Positions 38,822 through 48,079 of a DNA stretch of 61,039 nt are shown piece by piece. The DNA is taken from the NCBI RefSeq assembly GCF_014764705.1, contig NZ_JACXXG010000027.1, positions 1 to 61,039 on the forward strand, given 5' to 3'. The position numbers and the translations under genes were made by a program. The notes beneath the pieces were generated by a model. The model was not told the origin of the DNA. It made no database searches and saw only the letters and a program-made list of their open reading frames with translations. The DNA comes from Stutzerimonas kunmingensis. Its GTDB lineage: Bacteria; Pseudomonadota; Gammaproteobacteria; Pseudomonadales; Pseudomonadaceae. Position 1 is the stretch's first letter. Every line of letters begins with the position of its first letter.

Positions 38822-41395
38822 ATGACGAAACCGTCGAGAATACTGCGCTGGCTGCTGGTTAGCCTGCTGCTACTGCTGCTGCTTGCCGGCGGTTTCGCCT
38901 GGTATCAATGGACAGCGTTCAAGCGCGAACAAGGCATCGTCGAACTCGACTGGCAGGGGCTGCGTGTCTCTTTCAGAAGCATATCGATCCGCCAGCTTGA
39001 CTATGCACAGCTGACCGAGAACGGCCTCAACCTGACCGTCCGGGCTGAAAATATCGCGCTGCGAGTTCCCAGCATTTTTCAGCCATTTCCACCACAATCG
39101 CTTCAAATAGATCGCCTCAGCACGACCCTACTCTCGCTACCGCATGCCGGGAACGAGAGCTCGCCTCCGCGCGACGCCGAGCAATATGCACGCTGGGGGG
39201 CGTGGCTGCCGCAGCGAATGACCATAGCTGATTTGAGGATGGACCTCCCCTGCGCGAAGGGTCGGTGCGACGAACGGGGCAGCCTGTGGCTGGAACACGC
39301 CGGCGAAACACTGCTGCCTGTCGATGCCCGGCTGGACCTGCGACGCAACGAACACCGTGTTTCGCTGATCGTCAGTGCACAGGGACCAGACCCCATGCAC
39401 AGCCTGATCGAAGCCAGACTGCTGATCGACGAGCAGCCGCGCCTGGAAGGCCGTAACCGGTTCAACCTCCTCGGCAACACCCTGCGATTCGATGGCACCC
39501 TTGCCATGGGCAGCTTGCCGGAAGCGCCCTGGCTGTTGAGCTGGCTAAGCGAATGGACCGGCTACGAACCCACCCCGCTGCCAGACATGCCTGCTGACAT
39601 GCGGCTTGGCGCAGGTTGGGCGCTTAGCGTGCCTCGCTCGACAGACGGCACGCTCGAATGGCGCCGTGCCGGCGGGGAGCTGCGTCTCTCCGGCCACTTG
39701 CCGGCGCCGTGGCCAATCATCGGGCTTGGCGAGGTGCAAGGCGATATCGACCTCACGGCTAATGGACAGGATGGCCTGTGGCTGCCTACCGAGCTGAAAG
39801 CCAATGTCCAGCTACGCCCCGAACCGGCGCTCGTCGCCGACCTTCCCGAGAATGTGCGACCTGAGTGGCTGAACATCCAGATCGAGCCCTTGGATGCCGA
39901 AACCGATCAAGACGAACTGCCGCTACAGGTCAAGCTGGACGCCCAAGGCGCCACACCGGCGACCCTGCAGGCACGGGTGCGACTGAATACCGCACCGCCA
40001 TATGTACTGCAGATCGAGCAGGCGCAACTGCAACTGCGCAGTAGCAAGCTGAAGCTGGATGCGCTTTCGCTAGGAGGTCTGGAGGCCACGCTGGACTTCT
40101 CCGGTCGTGCGGACCTCGAGCAGATCGATGTACAGCTGCATAAAAGCTCACGGGCCACCCTCACCGACCTGACCAGCGGAGAACTCACTGCCCGCCAACT
40201 GCAGGCCCTGCTCTCCCAACCGCTCAGCCTGCATCTCGACCGCCGCAACTCAGAGCCGCCTAGCTGGCGCGTACAGGGGCCGCTGGACCTGCGCGTCAGC
40301 CGACTGGATCACCCGCGACTGATCTCCCAGGGCTGGCACTGGAGCGGGCAGCTGGAAGCTGATGCCACAAAACTGGCAGCGACCGGCCCATTGAGCAACG
40401 ATGTCGGGCTGACACTGGCAGCAAACCTGAACAAGCGCTGGAACGGCCCACTACAGGCAAGCGGCAAGCTAAAGGAGATCTTTCTGCGCGCCGGCAACCC
40501 GCTTGCCCGCAGCTTCACAGCCTGGCCGGAGATGCTCGAACTGAACAGCGGGCGCCTGCTGGCTGATGGCACGCTTTCTGTGCCAGCTGGCAGCACACCG
40601 CCATCCGCCAGGCTCACGCTGGAGGCCCGGGGACTGGCCGGCATCATCGACCGCGCCGAGATATCCGGGCTCGACGCAAGAATCGCTGCAAGCCTCGAGC
40701 GCAACCGCCTGGAGCTGGATATAACCGAGCTGCGCCTCGCTCAGCTCAATCCCGGATTCACTTTTGGCCCGCTGCTGCTGCGCGGAAACTATCGCACCGA
40801 TCTCGCTCATCCAGTGCAAGGCCAGCTGCGCTGGGCAACCGCGGAAACCCAAATCTTCGGCGGCAGGTTCTGGCTCGCCCCCGCCACGCTCGACCTGGCT
40901 GCACCGCAGCAACAATTAAGCGCCAAGCTGCAAGGACTGCAACTGAGCGACATGCTCGCCGCCTACCCTACCGAAGGGCTCGATGGCAGCGGCCTGATTG
41001 ATGGCAGCTTCGACATTCGCCGCAGCGCACTCGGGTTCAGCGTCGACCAGGGCGAGCTGGCCGCGCGCGCACCCGGCGGTGTACTGCGCTTTCGTTCGCC
41101 GAAGATAGAAGCCCTTGGTCAGTCGAACCCGGCCATGAAGATCGTCACCGAAGCCCTGCACGATTTTCATTATGATCGGCTGAGTAGTGACGTCCGCTAT
41201 GATGAGAGCGGCAAACTGAACCTCGCGCTGCGCCTGAACGGCCGCAACCCAGCCCTGGAAGGAGGCCGCCCGATCAATTTTTCGATCAATCTAGAAGAGG
41301 ACATTCCGGCGCTGCTGACCAGCCTGCAACTGAGCGACCGGGTAAGCGAAACAATTCAACGACGGGTGCAGGAACATCTTCAACGCCTTCAATGA
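38822..41395 (+). CDS. ydbH: YdbH-type AsmA-like intermembrane lipid transport protein
   Basis: An 857-residue protein with one N-terminal membrane anchor (ILRWLLVSLLLLLLLAGGFA, about 7-26) and a very long beta-rich periplasmic part. The C-terminal YdbH domain has VQGQLRWATAETQIFGG and GLDGSGLIDGSFDIRR. YdbH with TamB and YhdP carries phospholipids from the inner to the outer membrane in E. coli, bridging the periplasm with YnbE. I choose ATG 38822 (MTKPSRILRW), which begins the anchor; the open frame extends 63 codons upstream without a signal. First gene of the ydbH-ynbE-ydbL operon. Confidence 0.92.
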   Translation: MTKPSRILRWLLVSLLLLLLLAGGFAWYQWTAFKREQGIVELDWQGLRVSFRSISIRQLDYAQLTENGLNLTVRAENIALRVPSIFQPFPPQSLQIDRLSTTLLSLPHAGNESSPPRDAEQYARWGAWLPQRMTIADLRMDLPCAKGRCDERGSLWLEHAGETLLPVDARLDLRRNEHRVSLIVSAQGPDPMHSLIEARLLIDEQPRLEGRNRFNLLGNTLRFDGTLAMGSLPEAPWLLSWLSEWTGYEPTPLPDMPADMRLGAGWALSVPRSTDGTLEWRRAGGELRLSGHLPAPWPIIGLGEVQGDIDLTANGQDGLWLPTELKANVQLRPEPALVADLPENVRPEWLNIQIEPLDAETDQDELPLQVKLDAQGATPATLQARVRLNTAPPYVLQIEQAQLQLRSSKLKLDALSLGGLEATLDFSGRADLEQIDVQLHKSSRATLTDLTSGELTARQLQALLSQPLSLHLDRRNSEPPSWRVQGPLDLRVSRLDHPRLISQGWHWSGQLEADATKLAATGPLSNDVGLTLAANLNKRWNGPLQASGKLKEIFLRAGNPLARSFTAWPEMLELNSGRLLADGTLSVPAGSTPPSARLTLEARGLAGIIDRAEISGLDARIAASLERNRLELDITELRLAQLNPGFTFGPLLLRGNYRTDLAHPVQGQLRWATAETQIFGGRFWLAPATLDLAAPQQQLSAKLQGLQLSDMLAAYPTEGLDGSGLIDGSFDIRRSALGFSVDQGELAARAPGGVLRFRSPKIEALGQSNPAMKIVTEALHDFHYDRLSSDVRYDESGKLNLALRLNGRNPALEGGRPINFSINLEEDIPALLTSLQLSDRVSETIQRRVQEHLQRLQ

Positions 41396-41432
41396 GGCCC
41401 TGCAGCCGCTAGCCGACACAGGAGAGACCGCC

Positions 41433-41624
41433 ATGCGGTTGCGCCAATCGCTGACCATTCTGCTGCTGGCCATGCTCGCCAGCGCCTGTACGCCGCGGGT
41501 GGAACTGGCCGTACCGAACGAGCCGATCAACATCAACCTGAACGTAAAGATCGAACATGAGATTTACATCCGAGTGGACAAGCAGCTCGACTCGATCATT
41601 AACGAAGACAGCGGACTGTTCTGA
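41433..41624 (+). CDS. ynbE: YnbE-family lipoprotein
   Basis: A 63-residue lipoprotein with lipobox LASAC (Cys19). The mature part PINININLNVK-like segment (about 30-50) is the YnbE hallmark. In E. coli YnbE docks YdbH to the outer membrane by extending its beta-sheet groove. It lies 37 bases after ydbH with GGAGAG before the ATG. Confidence 0.93.
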   Translation: MRLRQSLTILLLAMLASACTPRVELAVPNEPININLNVKIEHEIYIRVDKQLDSIINEDSGLF

Positions 41625-41632
41625 GGACGACG

Positions 41633-41977
41633 ATGAAAACCTATCTGAAATTGGCAAGCCTGCTGTTGGCACTCATGATCGCTCTGCCAGCGGCAGCCAT
41701 GACACTCAACGAAGCCATGTCCGCCCTGGGTGACGCCAAGGCCAGCGGCTTGCTTGGCGAGAAGCCCGACGGCTATCTCGGAGTGGTGCGGTCCAGCCAG
41801 AACGCCGAGGACATCGCAAGCCAGATCAATCAGGCGCGCCGAGCCGAGTACCACCGCGTCGCCAAGCAGAACGGCATCAGCGTCAGCGACGTGGAAGCCA
41901 TCGCCGGCAAGAAAGCCATCGAGAAGACGCCCTCGGGCCAGATCATTCAGCTCAACGGCAACTGGGTTCGCAAGTAA
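41633..41977 (+). CDS. ydbL: YdbL-family (DUF1318) periplasmic protein
   Basis: A 114-residue protein with a cleavable signal peptide (LASLLLALMIALPAAAM). The DUF1318 core follows: LGDAKASGLLGEKPDGYLG and VNQAR-like INQARRAEYHRVAKQNGIS, with EAIAGKKAIEKTPSGQ near the end. In E. coli YdbL regulates the YdbH-YnbE bridge. It starts 8 bases after ynbE, so the operon is complete. Confidence 0.93.
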   Translation: MKTYLKLASLLLALMIALPAAAMTLNEAMSALGDAKASGLLGEKPDGYLGVVRSSQNAEDIASQINQARRAEYHRVAKQNGISVSDVEAIAGKKAIEKTPSGQIIQLNGNWVRK

Positions 41978-42025
41978 CCGACGATGATGGCCGGGTCCGC
42001 CGGCCATCGCTCTTCGCGGCAGCGC

Positions 42026-42334
42026 CTACAGCAGCGTCAGAGCGTGTGCCCGGATCACCAGGCTCTCCTGCCGAAACCGGCGCTCCAGCTCGGCGCGATA
42101 ATCTGCCCACCAGTCCTTGTCTAGATCATTGGCCATGACTTCGTAGACCACCGACTCGTCATGAACCGCGTTGTCGCCCTCTTCCAGCCAATAGCCACTC
42201 GCCGGGGCTCGCGAATAGGTGGTCAGGCCACCGAAACGCTCGATGAGCTCATCACGCACAGCACGGAAAGACGACTTCGGCAGCGCCTGCTGATCGTTGT
42301 CGTAAAGCGGTAGCAGCAACTGAATCAGGTACAT
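42026..42334 (-). CDS. Conserved hypothetical protein
   Basis: A 102-residue soluble protein. The ATG at 42334 (MYLIQLLLPLYDND) has GGAG eight bases before it, so I prefer it to an ATG 10 codons upstream. It contains FGGLTTYSRAPASGYWLEEG and ADYRAELERRFRQESL, a pattern common in small Pseudomonas proteins of unknown role. Convergent with ydbL and downstream of polB. Confidence 0.75.
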   Translation of the reverse strand: MYLIQLLLPLYDNDQQALPKSSFRAVRDELIERFGGLTTYSRAPASGYWLEEGDNAVHDESVVYEVMANDLDKDWWADYRAELERRFRQESLVIRAHALTLL

Positions 42335-42406
42335 GTCGGAGCTCCAATGAATGTTGCTCGACATATGACCGGTGCGGCACTAGATAGATGCCGCCAGCCG
42401 ACGAAT

Positions 42407-44773
42407 TCAGAACAAGCCGAGCTGCCCATCGACGAGCGACGCGAAGTCATCGCCCACGAAGGGCAGAATTGCATCCGCCACGGGCTGCAGTTGCCGCGTT
42501 ACATAGTGGTCGTAGTCGACGGCCGATGACCGTGTTTCCAGCGGCTCGGGCCCGGCGACCGTCATCAGGTAGCTGATCCAGCCACCGTTCTGATACTGCC
42601 GAGGCCGCCCCTGACGGTCGTTGTAGTCATCCGCCAAACGCGCCGCACGCACATGGGGTGGCACATTGCGCTGGTAGTCATCGAGCCTGCGGCGCAAGCG
42701 CTTGCGATAGATCAGCAGCTCATCCAGCTCACCGGCCAGCGTGCGCCGTACGTAGTCGCGCACGTACTCCCCATGCGGCTGGCGGTGGAAGATGCGCTGG
42801 TAGAGCTCCTGCTGAAAGCGCTGGGCCAATGGCGACCAGTCGGTACGCACGGTTTCCAGCCCCTTGAAGACCATACCGTCGCTGCCATCGGGCCGGGTGA
42901 TCAGTCCGGCATAACGTTTCTTGCTGCCCTCCTCCGCACCACGAATGGTCGGCATCAAAAAGCGCCGGAAATGGGTTTCGTATTGCAGCTCCAGCGCACT
43001 ACCCAGCCCGTACTCGGACTGCAGATACACTCGCCACCAATCATTGATGTGCTGTACCAGCTGACGGCCGATCAGCGCCGCCTCGTCATCCGAATGCGCT
43101 TTGCGCAGCCAGACGAACGTGGAATCGGTATCGCCATAGATGACGGCATGCCCCTGCGCCTCGATCAGCTCCCGTGTGCGCCGCATGATCTCGTGACCGC
43201 GCAGGGTGATGGACGAGGCCAGGCGCGTATCGAAGAAACGGCAGCCACTGGAACCGAGCACGCCGTAGAAGGCATTCATGATGATTTTCAGCGCCTGCGA
43301 CAACGGCTTGTTGTGCTCGCGTTTCGCCGTTTCGCGCCCCTCCCAGACGCGCTCCACGATTGCCGGCAGACAGTGCCTAGTCCGCGAGAAGCGCGCACCG
43401 CGGAAGCCGGGAATCGACTGTTCGTCATCCGGCTGGCGCAGCCCGTCGATCAACCCCACCGGGTCGATGAGAAAGGTTCGTATGATCGACGGATAGAGGC
43501 TCTTGTAATCGAGCACCAGTACTGATTCGTAAAGCCCCGGCTGCGAACTCATCACGAAGCCACCCGGGCTGGCCTCTGGCTGCCGCTCGCCAAGATTCGG
43601 CGCGACGAAGCCCTGGCGATGCATCAGCGGCAGGTACAGATGCTCGAAGGCCGCGACCGAACCGCCACTGCGATCGGCAGCCAGCCCGGTTACCGTGGCG
43701 CGCTCGAGAAGGAAGGTCAGCAGTTCGGTGCGGGCGAAGATGCGTGTTACCAGCTCGCAATCCTTGAGGTTGTAGCGCGCCAGAGCCGGTTTGTCCTCGG
43801 CGAACATGCGATCGATTTCCGCCATGCGCTGGTAGGGATTGTCGATGGCCTTGCCTTCACCCAGAAGGGTCTGGGCGACATTCTCCAGGCTAAAGGAGGG
43901 GAAGCTCCAGGTCGCCGAGCGAAGCGCCTCGATGCCGTCGATAATCAAGCGCCCAGCGGCCGCGGCGAAATAATGATTGCCGCGACCGCCGTGCTCGCGC
44001 CACTCCATCTCCGCACCACCGCGCCCCAGACGCAATGGCACTTGCAGGCGCTGCGAATGATCGCGCAGCACGCGCAGATCGAACTGCACCAGATTCCAGC
44101 CGATGATCGCATCCGGGTCATGCTCGGCGACCCAGTCGTTCAGCCGCTCGAGCAACTCGCGTCGGCTATCGCAATACTGCAGAGAAAAATCGACGGTCTT
44201 GCCCTGCCCGTTTTCCGGCCCGAGCATGTAGACCTGACGCTGGCCACAGCCCTCCAGGGCAATCGAATAGAGCTCGCCGCGGGCGGTAGTTTCAATATCC
44301 AGCGAAACCAGTCTTAGCTTCGGCCGGTAGTCAGGCGCCGGTTTGAGCTGCGCATCGATCGACGCACCGTCACCGCCAGACGCATCTGAAAAGGACACCG
44401 GCGCGGTGATGAAACGCTCCATCAGGTAGCGCTCGGGCGGACGGATATCGGACTCATAGACGTCCACCCCGGCCTCACGCAGCAACCGCGCGCAATCCAG
44501 CAAGCGACGGTACGAACGGCTGTACAACCCCATCACTGGCCGATGGCGGAAGTCGTACAAGGCCAGCGATCGCAATTCCACATCGCGCTCGCGACGTAGC
44601 AGCGCTTCAGCAAGAGGACGCTGCTCTTCGGGGATGAAAGCGACGGAATCTTGATGCGGGACACGTAGCTGCCGTGCGCCAGCGTCGGTGGCCAGCCAGA
44701 AACTGACCTCCGTACCCTCCGGCGCATCCCGCCAGTGCCGGGTCAGGATAAAGCCCCGCCGTAGCTGCGACAT
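42407..44773 (-). CDS. polB: DNA polymerase II (family B)
   Basis: A 788-residue family-B polymerase, used for SOS-induced synthesis past lesions and restart. The 3'-5' exonuclease domain has [15 protein letters not shown] and [14 protein letters not shown]. The polymerase motifs are [16 protein letters not shown] (motif A), [13 protein letters not shown] (motif B) and [12 protein letters not shown] (motif C). The ATG at 44773 starts [14 protein letters not shown], the family start; the frame is open 39 codons upstream. It is the last core gene before the island. Confidence 0.97.
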   Translation of the reverse strand: MSQLRRGFILTRHWRDAPEGTEVSFWLATDAGARQLRVPHQDSVAFIPEEQRPLAEALLRRERDVELRSLALYDFRHRPVMGLYSRSYRRLLDCARLLREAGVDVYESDIRPPERYLMERFITAPVSFSDASGGDGASIDAQLKPAPDYRPKLRLVSLDIETTARGELYSIALEGCGQRQVYMLGPENGQGKTVDFSLQYCDSRRELLERLNDWVAEHDPDAIIGWNLVQFDLRVLRDHSQRLQVPLRLGRGGAEMEWREHGGRGNHYFAAAAGRLIIDGIEALRSATWSFPSFSLENVAQTLLGEGKAIDNPYQRMAEIDRMFAEDKPALARYNLKDCELVTRIFARTELLTFLLERATVTGLAADRSGGSVAAFEHLYLPLMHRQGFVAPNLGERQPEASPGGFVMSSQPGLYESVLVLDYKSLYPSIIRTFLIDPVGLIDGLRQPDDEQSIPGFRGARFSRTRHCLPAIVERVWEGRETAKREHNKPLSQALKIIMNAFYGVLGSSGCRFFDTRLASSITLRGHEIMRRTRELIEAQGHAVIYGDTDSTFVWLRKAHSDDEAALIGRQLVQHINDWWRVYLQSEYGLGSALELQYETHFRRFLMPTIRGAEEGSKKRYAGLITRPDGSDGMVFKGLETVRTDWSPLAQRFQQELYQRIFHRQPHGEYVRDYVRRTLAGELDELLIYRKRLRRRLDDYQRNVPPHVRAARLADDYNDRQGRPRQYQNGGWISYLMTVAGPEPLETRSSAVDYDHYVTRQLQPVADAILPFVGDDFASLVDGQLGLF

Positions 44774-44879
44774 CCCCCCCCCTCGCTTCGCACAACACTG
44801 TGATGGCCATGCAGCAGACTGCACCTGCCGTTGAAGCGTAGCCATCATCAGACTAACCCGGCCGCCGCATACCAAGGCC

Positions 44880-44925
44880 ACAAAAAGCAAAAACCCCCGG
44901 ACTCTGTCGAGTGCAGGGGCTTAGG
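44880..44925 (-). terminator. tRNA-type terminator downstream of the tRNA remnant
   Basis: On the minus strand CCCCTGCACTC gaca GAGTCCGGGG is followed by GTTTTTGCTTTTTG. Its place, just after a tRNA 3' end, is that of a normal tRNA terminator. Confidence 0.65.
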
Positions 44926-44935
44926 CTATATGTAA

Positions 44936-44949
44936 TGGCGGAGAGATAG
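44936..44949 (-). other. tRNA-Ser 3'-end remnant, candidate attL of the island
   Basis: On the minus strand CTATCTCTCCGCCA equals the last 14 bases of a typical Pseudomonas tRNA-Ser including CCA. It is followed by a tRNA-type terminator. Upstream of it the sequence is not tRNA. Tyrosine integrases of this class use tRNA 3' ends, and an intact tRNA should then lie at the far end of the island, outside this window. The bases also form a palindrome TGGCGGA / TCCGCCA, so chance cannot be excluded. Confidence 0.5.
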
Positions 44950-45133
44950 TCCGCCAATTCTACTTCCATCAAGAGTAAGCAACATCCGGTAAACCACGCT
45001 GTATCCTTTTTATTTCGGGCTTTTCAGCCTATCATCGTCCAGAGAGCGCCAGACGTTTACACCCAAAGCTACCGGCAAAGGTGTGGGTCAGAGTGTAGGT
45101 CAGAGTTCAGACGATGTAGGTCGGGAGGCGCGA

Positions 45134-46417
45134 ATGGGAAAGCTGACGGTTCGAACCGTGGACAGTCTGGTGAAAGCCGGAACGTCCGGCATGACCGGCG
45201 ATGGCGAAGGGCTGTACTTTCAAATCAGCAAGACCGGGGGCACAAGCTGGGTTTTCCGCTACAAGGTTGCCGGCCGGCCTCGCATGATGGGCTTGGGACG
45301 ATACCCCGAGACAAGCCTTGCAGAAGCCCGTGAAAAAGCCACAGAGTGCCGCAAGCTGACCAAAGCCGGCATTGACCCTCTTGATGCGCGAGACGCAAAC
45401 CGTGAGCGTCAGCAACTGGAGGAGAAGAAAGAGCGCCAGCGCATCGAGCAAGAGCGCCTCGCCCTGGGGGTTGCCAAGGCCCGTGCCGTAACCTTCAAGA
45501 CCGTGGCCACCGACTACATCGCTGCGCACCGCGCCGGCTGGAAGAACATCAAACACGCCCAACAATGGGAAAATACGCTCGCCACTTACGCCGAGCCCAC
45601 CATTGGGCATCTGCCGACGCATGACGTAACCACAGCGCACCTGCTGCAGATCCTACAGCCGGTTTGGACAGAGAAGCCCGAGACCGCCAGCCGCGTGCGC
45701 AACCGCATTGAACTCGTACTGGATGCTGCGAAGGCGAGAGGGCTGCGCGAAGGCGAGAACCCGGCCCGCTGGCGTGGCCACCTGGACAAGCTGCTGCCCA
45801 AGCGGTCCAAGGTGCGCGCCGTGAAAAGCCATGCTGCTATGCGTTGGGCCGACCTGCCGGCGTTCATGGTCGAACTGGCGACGCTGGAGGCCAGCAGCGC
45901 CCGCGCTCTAGAGTTGACGATTCTCACTGCCTGCCGCACCAGCGAGGTATTAAACGCCAAGTGGGACGAGATTGATTACGAAGCGGCTACTTGGACGATC
46001 CCTGCGGAGCGGATGAAGGCCGGCAAGGCGCATCGCGTGCCGTTGTCCGATGCGGCGCTGGCCGTGCTGGACACCCTGCCCCGCATCGAGCGCAGCCCAT
46101 TTTTGTTCCCAGGTATGAAACCCGGCAAGCCTCTCTCCAACCTGGCCATGACCATGACCATGCGACGCATGAACATAGGCCATCTAACCGTCCACGGCTT
46201 CCGCTCCACCTTCCGCGACTGGGCAGCGGAGCGCACGCATTATCCGCGCGAGGTCTGCGAAATGGCACTGGCTCATAAAATTGCCGAAGGGGCCGAAGCA
46301 GCTTACTGGCGCGGCGATATTTTCGATAAACGCCGTTCTCTGATGATTGACTGGGCGCAATACGCGACCACCTCACCAGCCGCTAATGTCATTCAGGGCG
46401 ACTTCAAGCGCGCATGA
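45134..46417 (+). CDS. Tyrosine-type site-specific integrase (DUF4102, P4-like)
   Basis: A 427-residue integrase. The N-terminal DUF4102 arm-binding domain (about 1-85) has GEGLYFQISKTGGTSWVFRYK in parts and LGRYPETSLAEAREKA. The catalytic residues are visible: R268 in TACRTSEVL, H354 and R357 in VHGFRSTFRDW, H381 in ALAHKI and the nucleophile Y391 in AAYWRGD. I start at ATG 45134, which follows GGGAGG; the frame is open 17 codons upstream. It should integrate and excise the island at a tRNA 3' end. Confidence 0.95.
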   Translation: MGKLTVRTVDSLVKAGTSGMTGDGEGLYFQISKTGGTSWVFRYKVAGRPRMMGLGRYPETSLAEAREKATECRKLTKAGIDPLDARDANRERQQLEEKKERQRIEQERLALGVAKARAVTFKTVATDYIAAHRAGWKNIKHAQQWENTLATYAEPTIGHLPTHDVTTAHLLQILQPVWTEKPETASRVRNRIELVLDAAKARGLREGENPARWRGHLDKLLPKRSKVRAVKSHAAMRWADLPAFMVELATLEASSARALELTILTACRTSEVLNAKWDEIDYEAATWTIPAERMKAGKAHRVPLSDAALAVLDTLPRIERSPFLFPGMKPGKPLSNLAMTMTMRRMNIGHLTVHGFRSTFRDWAAERTHYPREVCEMALAHKIAEGAEAAYWRGDIFDKRRSLMIDWAQYATTSPAANVIQGDFKRA

Positions 46418-46519
46418 CCCAGACCCGGCCAGCCTAGCCCGACTGGGTGAAAAGCAGACTTCCCACCTGCCCGGCTGGCCGACCCATTCAGTAAGTGGGA
46501 CGCCTGGGAGGGCGTAGCG

Positions 46520-47350
46520 GTGGCTAAGATTGCCCGAGTGAAAGATCTTCCGGAGTGGTTCGGTCTGGAAAAATACCAACAGACAGAGGCTTTTGGAGCT
46601 GCGGAGTGGCTTACCCAGCTCCGCGCACGCAAGTATGTTCACGACTGCTTCGTGTCTTTTACAAACGCGGGGCTAGATCTCCCCTACATGTCTGAGCTGC
46701 TACAGGCGGCCAAAACAGAGCTAACGCTCTTGAGAGAAAGCCCACTTGGAGATTTCTCCGACAGCACTTGGTCTCAAGTAATGGGAGATTTCTCGGAAGT
46801 TCCGTACGGGAACCCCGTGCGCGGCCTGACTTTGCTTGACCTGATAAATCAATATCGAGCTGACCATCAAGACTATGAAAACGGCCTTTGCCCGGAGAGC
46901 AAAAAGAACCGCTGGAGCCTAATCCAAACAACGTCCTTAAAGGTAATACCAGAAGAGCTTATCAGCACTTCAGTTGGGGCATTAATGGAAACCGGTGAAC
47001 CTTTATTGGTCGACATGAGAGCGCCAGACCCAGTGCTGGTCGAAGCCTTTGTGGACTGGCTCAAGAAAGCACGAACACGGCAACCAATCAGCTCCAGCAA
47101 GCGAGAGCGCCCAGCCTATAGAGATTGGAAGGGGTACGGGCTGCTACCGTATTTAGATCTGCGGATCTGGCTAATGGAAACCGGCAACCGCATATCGCAT
47201 CACGTCATGGCTGAGGCAGTTGGCTACTGCAAAGGAGGCGACAGTTTTCGAAAGACCGTTCCAAAGCTAGCCAACGACCTACTGTTTAGCTTGGCCGAAT
47301 TAGAAGCGATGGCCGCCGTTGAGGCCACGTCGGAAAAACTCTACTCCTGA
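46520..47350 (+). CDS. DUF6387 family protein
   Basis: A 276-residue protein that starts from the GTG at 46520 (MAKIARVKDLPEWFGLEKY, the typical DUF6387 beginning). It has no signal peptide or membrane segment. The central part is helical and charged, and the C-terminal region (KGYGLLPYLDLRIWLMETGN, ISHHVMAEAVGY) looks like the conserved core. It is usually found next to integrases in islands. Its codon use and AT content are closer to mobile DNA than to the core. Function unknown; a role in the island or in defence is only speculation. Confidence 0.75.
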   Translation: MAKIARVKDLPEWFGLEKYQQTEAFGAAEWLTQLRARKYVHDCFVSFTNAGLDLPYMSELLQAAKTELTLLRESPLGDFSDSTWSQVMGDFSEVPYGNPVRGLTLLDLINQYRADHQDYENGLCPESKKNRWSLIQTTSLKVIPEELISTSVGALMETGEPLLVDMRAPDPVLVEAFVDWLKKARTRQPISSSKRERPAYRDWKGYGLLPYLDLRIWLMETGNRISHHVMAEAVGYCKGGDSFRKTVPKLANDLLFSLAELEAMAAVEATSEKLYS

Positions 47351-47463
47351 CTTTTTCCGGAAAAACTCGGGACCTGAATCTCGGCATGGTGCCGTCCTGA
47401 GCTGGTGTATTGAATACATAGCCAAATCCACTACGCGTCGACGAACGCAATGGAGGTCTGGCT

Positions 47464-47691
47464 ATGTCTGCCACTACCGCTACCCCGCCCCACCGCTTCT
47501 CCCGCCCCGAACGCCGTATCTACCGCTTACAGCAGGTCATGGACGCCACCGGCTTTGGCCGCGCCTGGATCTACGAATTGATGAAGCGCGGGGAGTTTCC
47601 CCAGGCTCGTAAGATTGGCACCCGCGCCGTTGGCTGGCCCAGCGATCAGATCGACCAGTGGGTCGCCGACCGCATGGAGGGCCGCGCGTGA
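47464..47691 (+). CDS. AlpA-family helix-turn-helix regulator
   Basis: A 75-residue protein of the AlpA/MerR-like excisionase group. The helix-turn-helix is at about 20-45 (RLQQVMDATGFGRAWIYELM), followed by the wing (FPQARKIGTRAVGW) and DQIDQWVADR. Such proteins in P4-like elements turn on the integrase or act as excisionase. GGAGG precedes the ATG. It starts the plus-strand module that runs to 50562 with mostly overlapping genes. Confidence 0.9.
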   Translation: MSATTATPPHRFSRPERRIYRLQQVMDATGFGRAWIYELMKRGEFPQARKIGTRAVGWPSDQIDQWVADRMEGRA

Positions 47692-47843
47692 AAAAGTCGA
47701 CCCGCCCCGACGCAATAGGTCCTCTGTCGAAAGTTAGCTCTCATAGCTTCATCACGTTGCTGGACATGTACGGACACATCCTGAGCTTGATCCCCCCGCT
47801 GATATTGATCGCTCTGTGTTGGCTAGTGGAGGTTCGCGCTTGA
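47688..47843 (+). CDS. Small hypothetical protein with one membrane segment
   Basis: A 51-residue product from the GTG at 47688, which overlaps the AlpA stop (GTGA). The C-terminal half is a hydrophobic helix (ILSLIPPLILIALCWLVEV). Coupling to AlpA and to the next gene (TTGA overlap) supports it being real. No family recognised. Confidence 0.5.
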   Translation: MKKSTRPDAIGPLSKVSSHSFITLLDMYGHILSLIPPLILIALCWLVEVRA

Positions 47844-48079
47844 ACGTCTCTACCGAACACCACGCCGCGGATCATGAGGCGTTCATTCTTGACCGGATCT
47901 TCCCATTGGTTGTTGCCCATGCACGTGCGAGCAGCGCTCCGATCGAGGTCGTTGTAATGGCTACCCTTCTGAGCCTGGCGACAGTAATGCATATCAAAGG
48001 GTTGAGCCGCCGCACCCTGATTCAGTTAATCGACGCAACTCTCCTAACGATTCACGAAGCTCCGGAGGGCTTGCATTGA
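47840..48079 (+). CDS. Small hypothetical protein in the replication module
   Basis: A 79-residue protein from the TTG at 47840, overlapping the previous stop. It is mostly helical (FILDRIFPLVVAHARASS, IEVVVMATLLSLATVMHI, RTLIQLIDATLL). The stop at 48077-48079 shares bases with the next start. Function unknown. Confidence 0.6.
   Translation: MNVSTEHHAADHEAFILDRIFPLVVAHARASSAPIEVVVMATLLSLATVMHIKGLSRRTLIQLIDATLLTIHEAPEGLH

Larger units (their letters stand above)
44774..45133. other. Island boundary region without a gene
   Basis: The stretch between polB and the integrase holds the tRNA-type terminator (44880-44925), the tRNA 3' remnant (44936-44949) and about 180 bases of AT-richer sequence that would include the integrase promoter and its binding sites. 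I see no gene in it. Confidence 0.7.
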
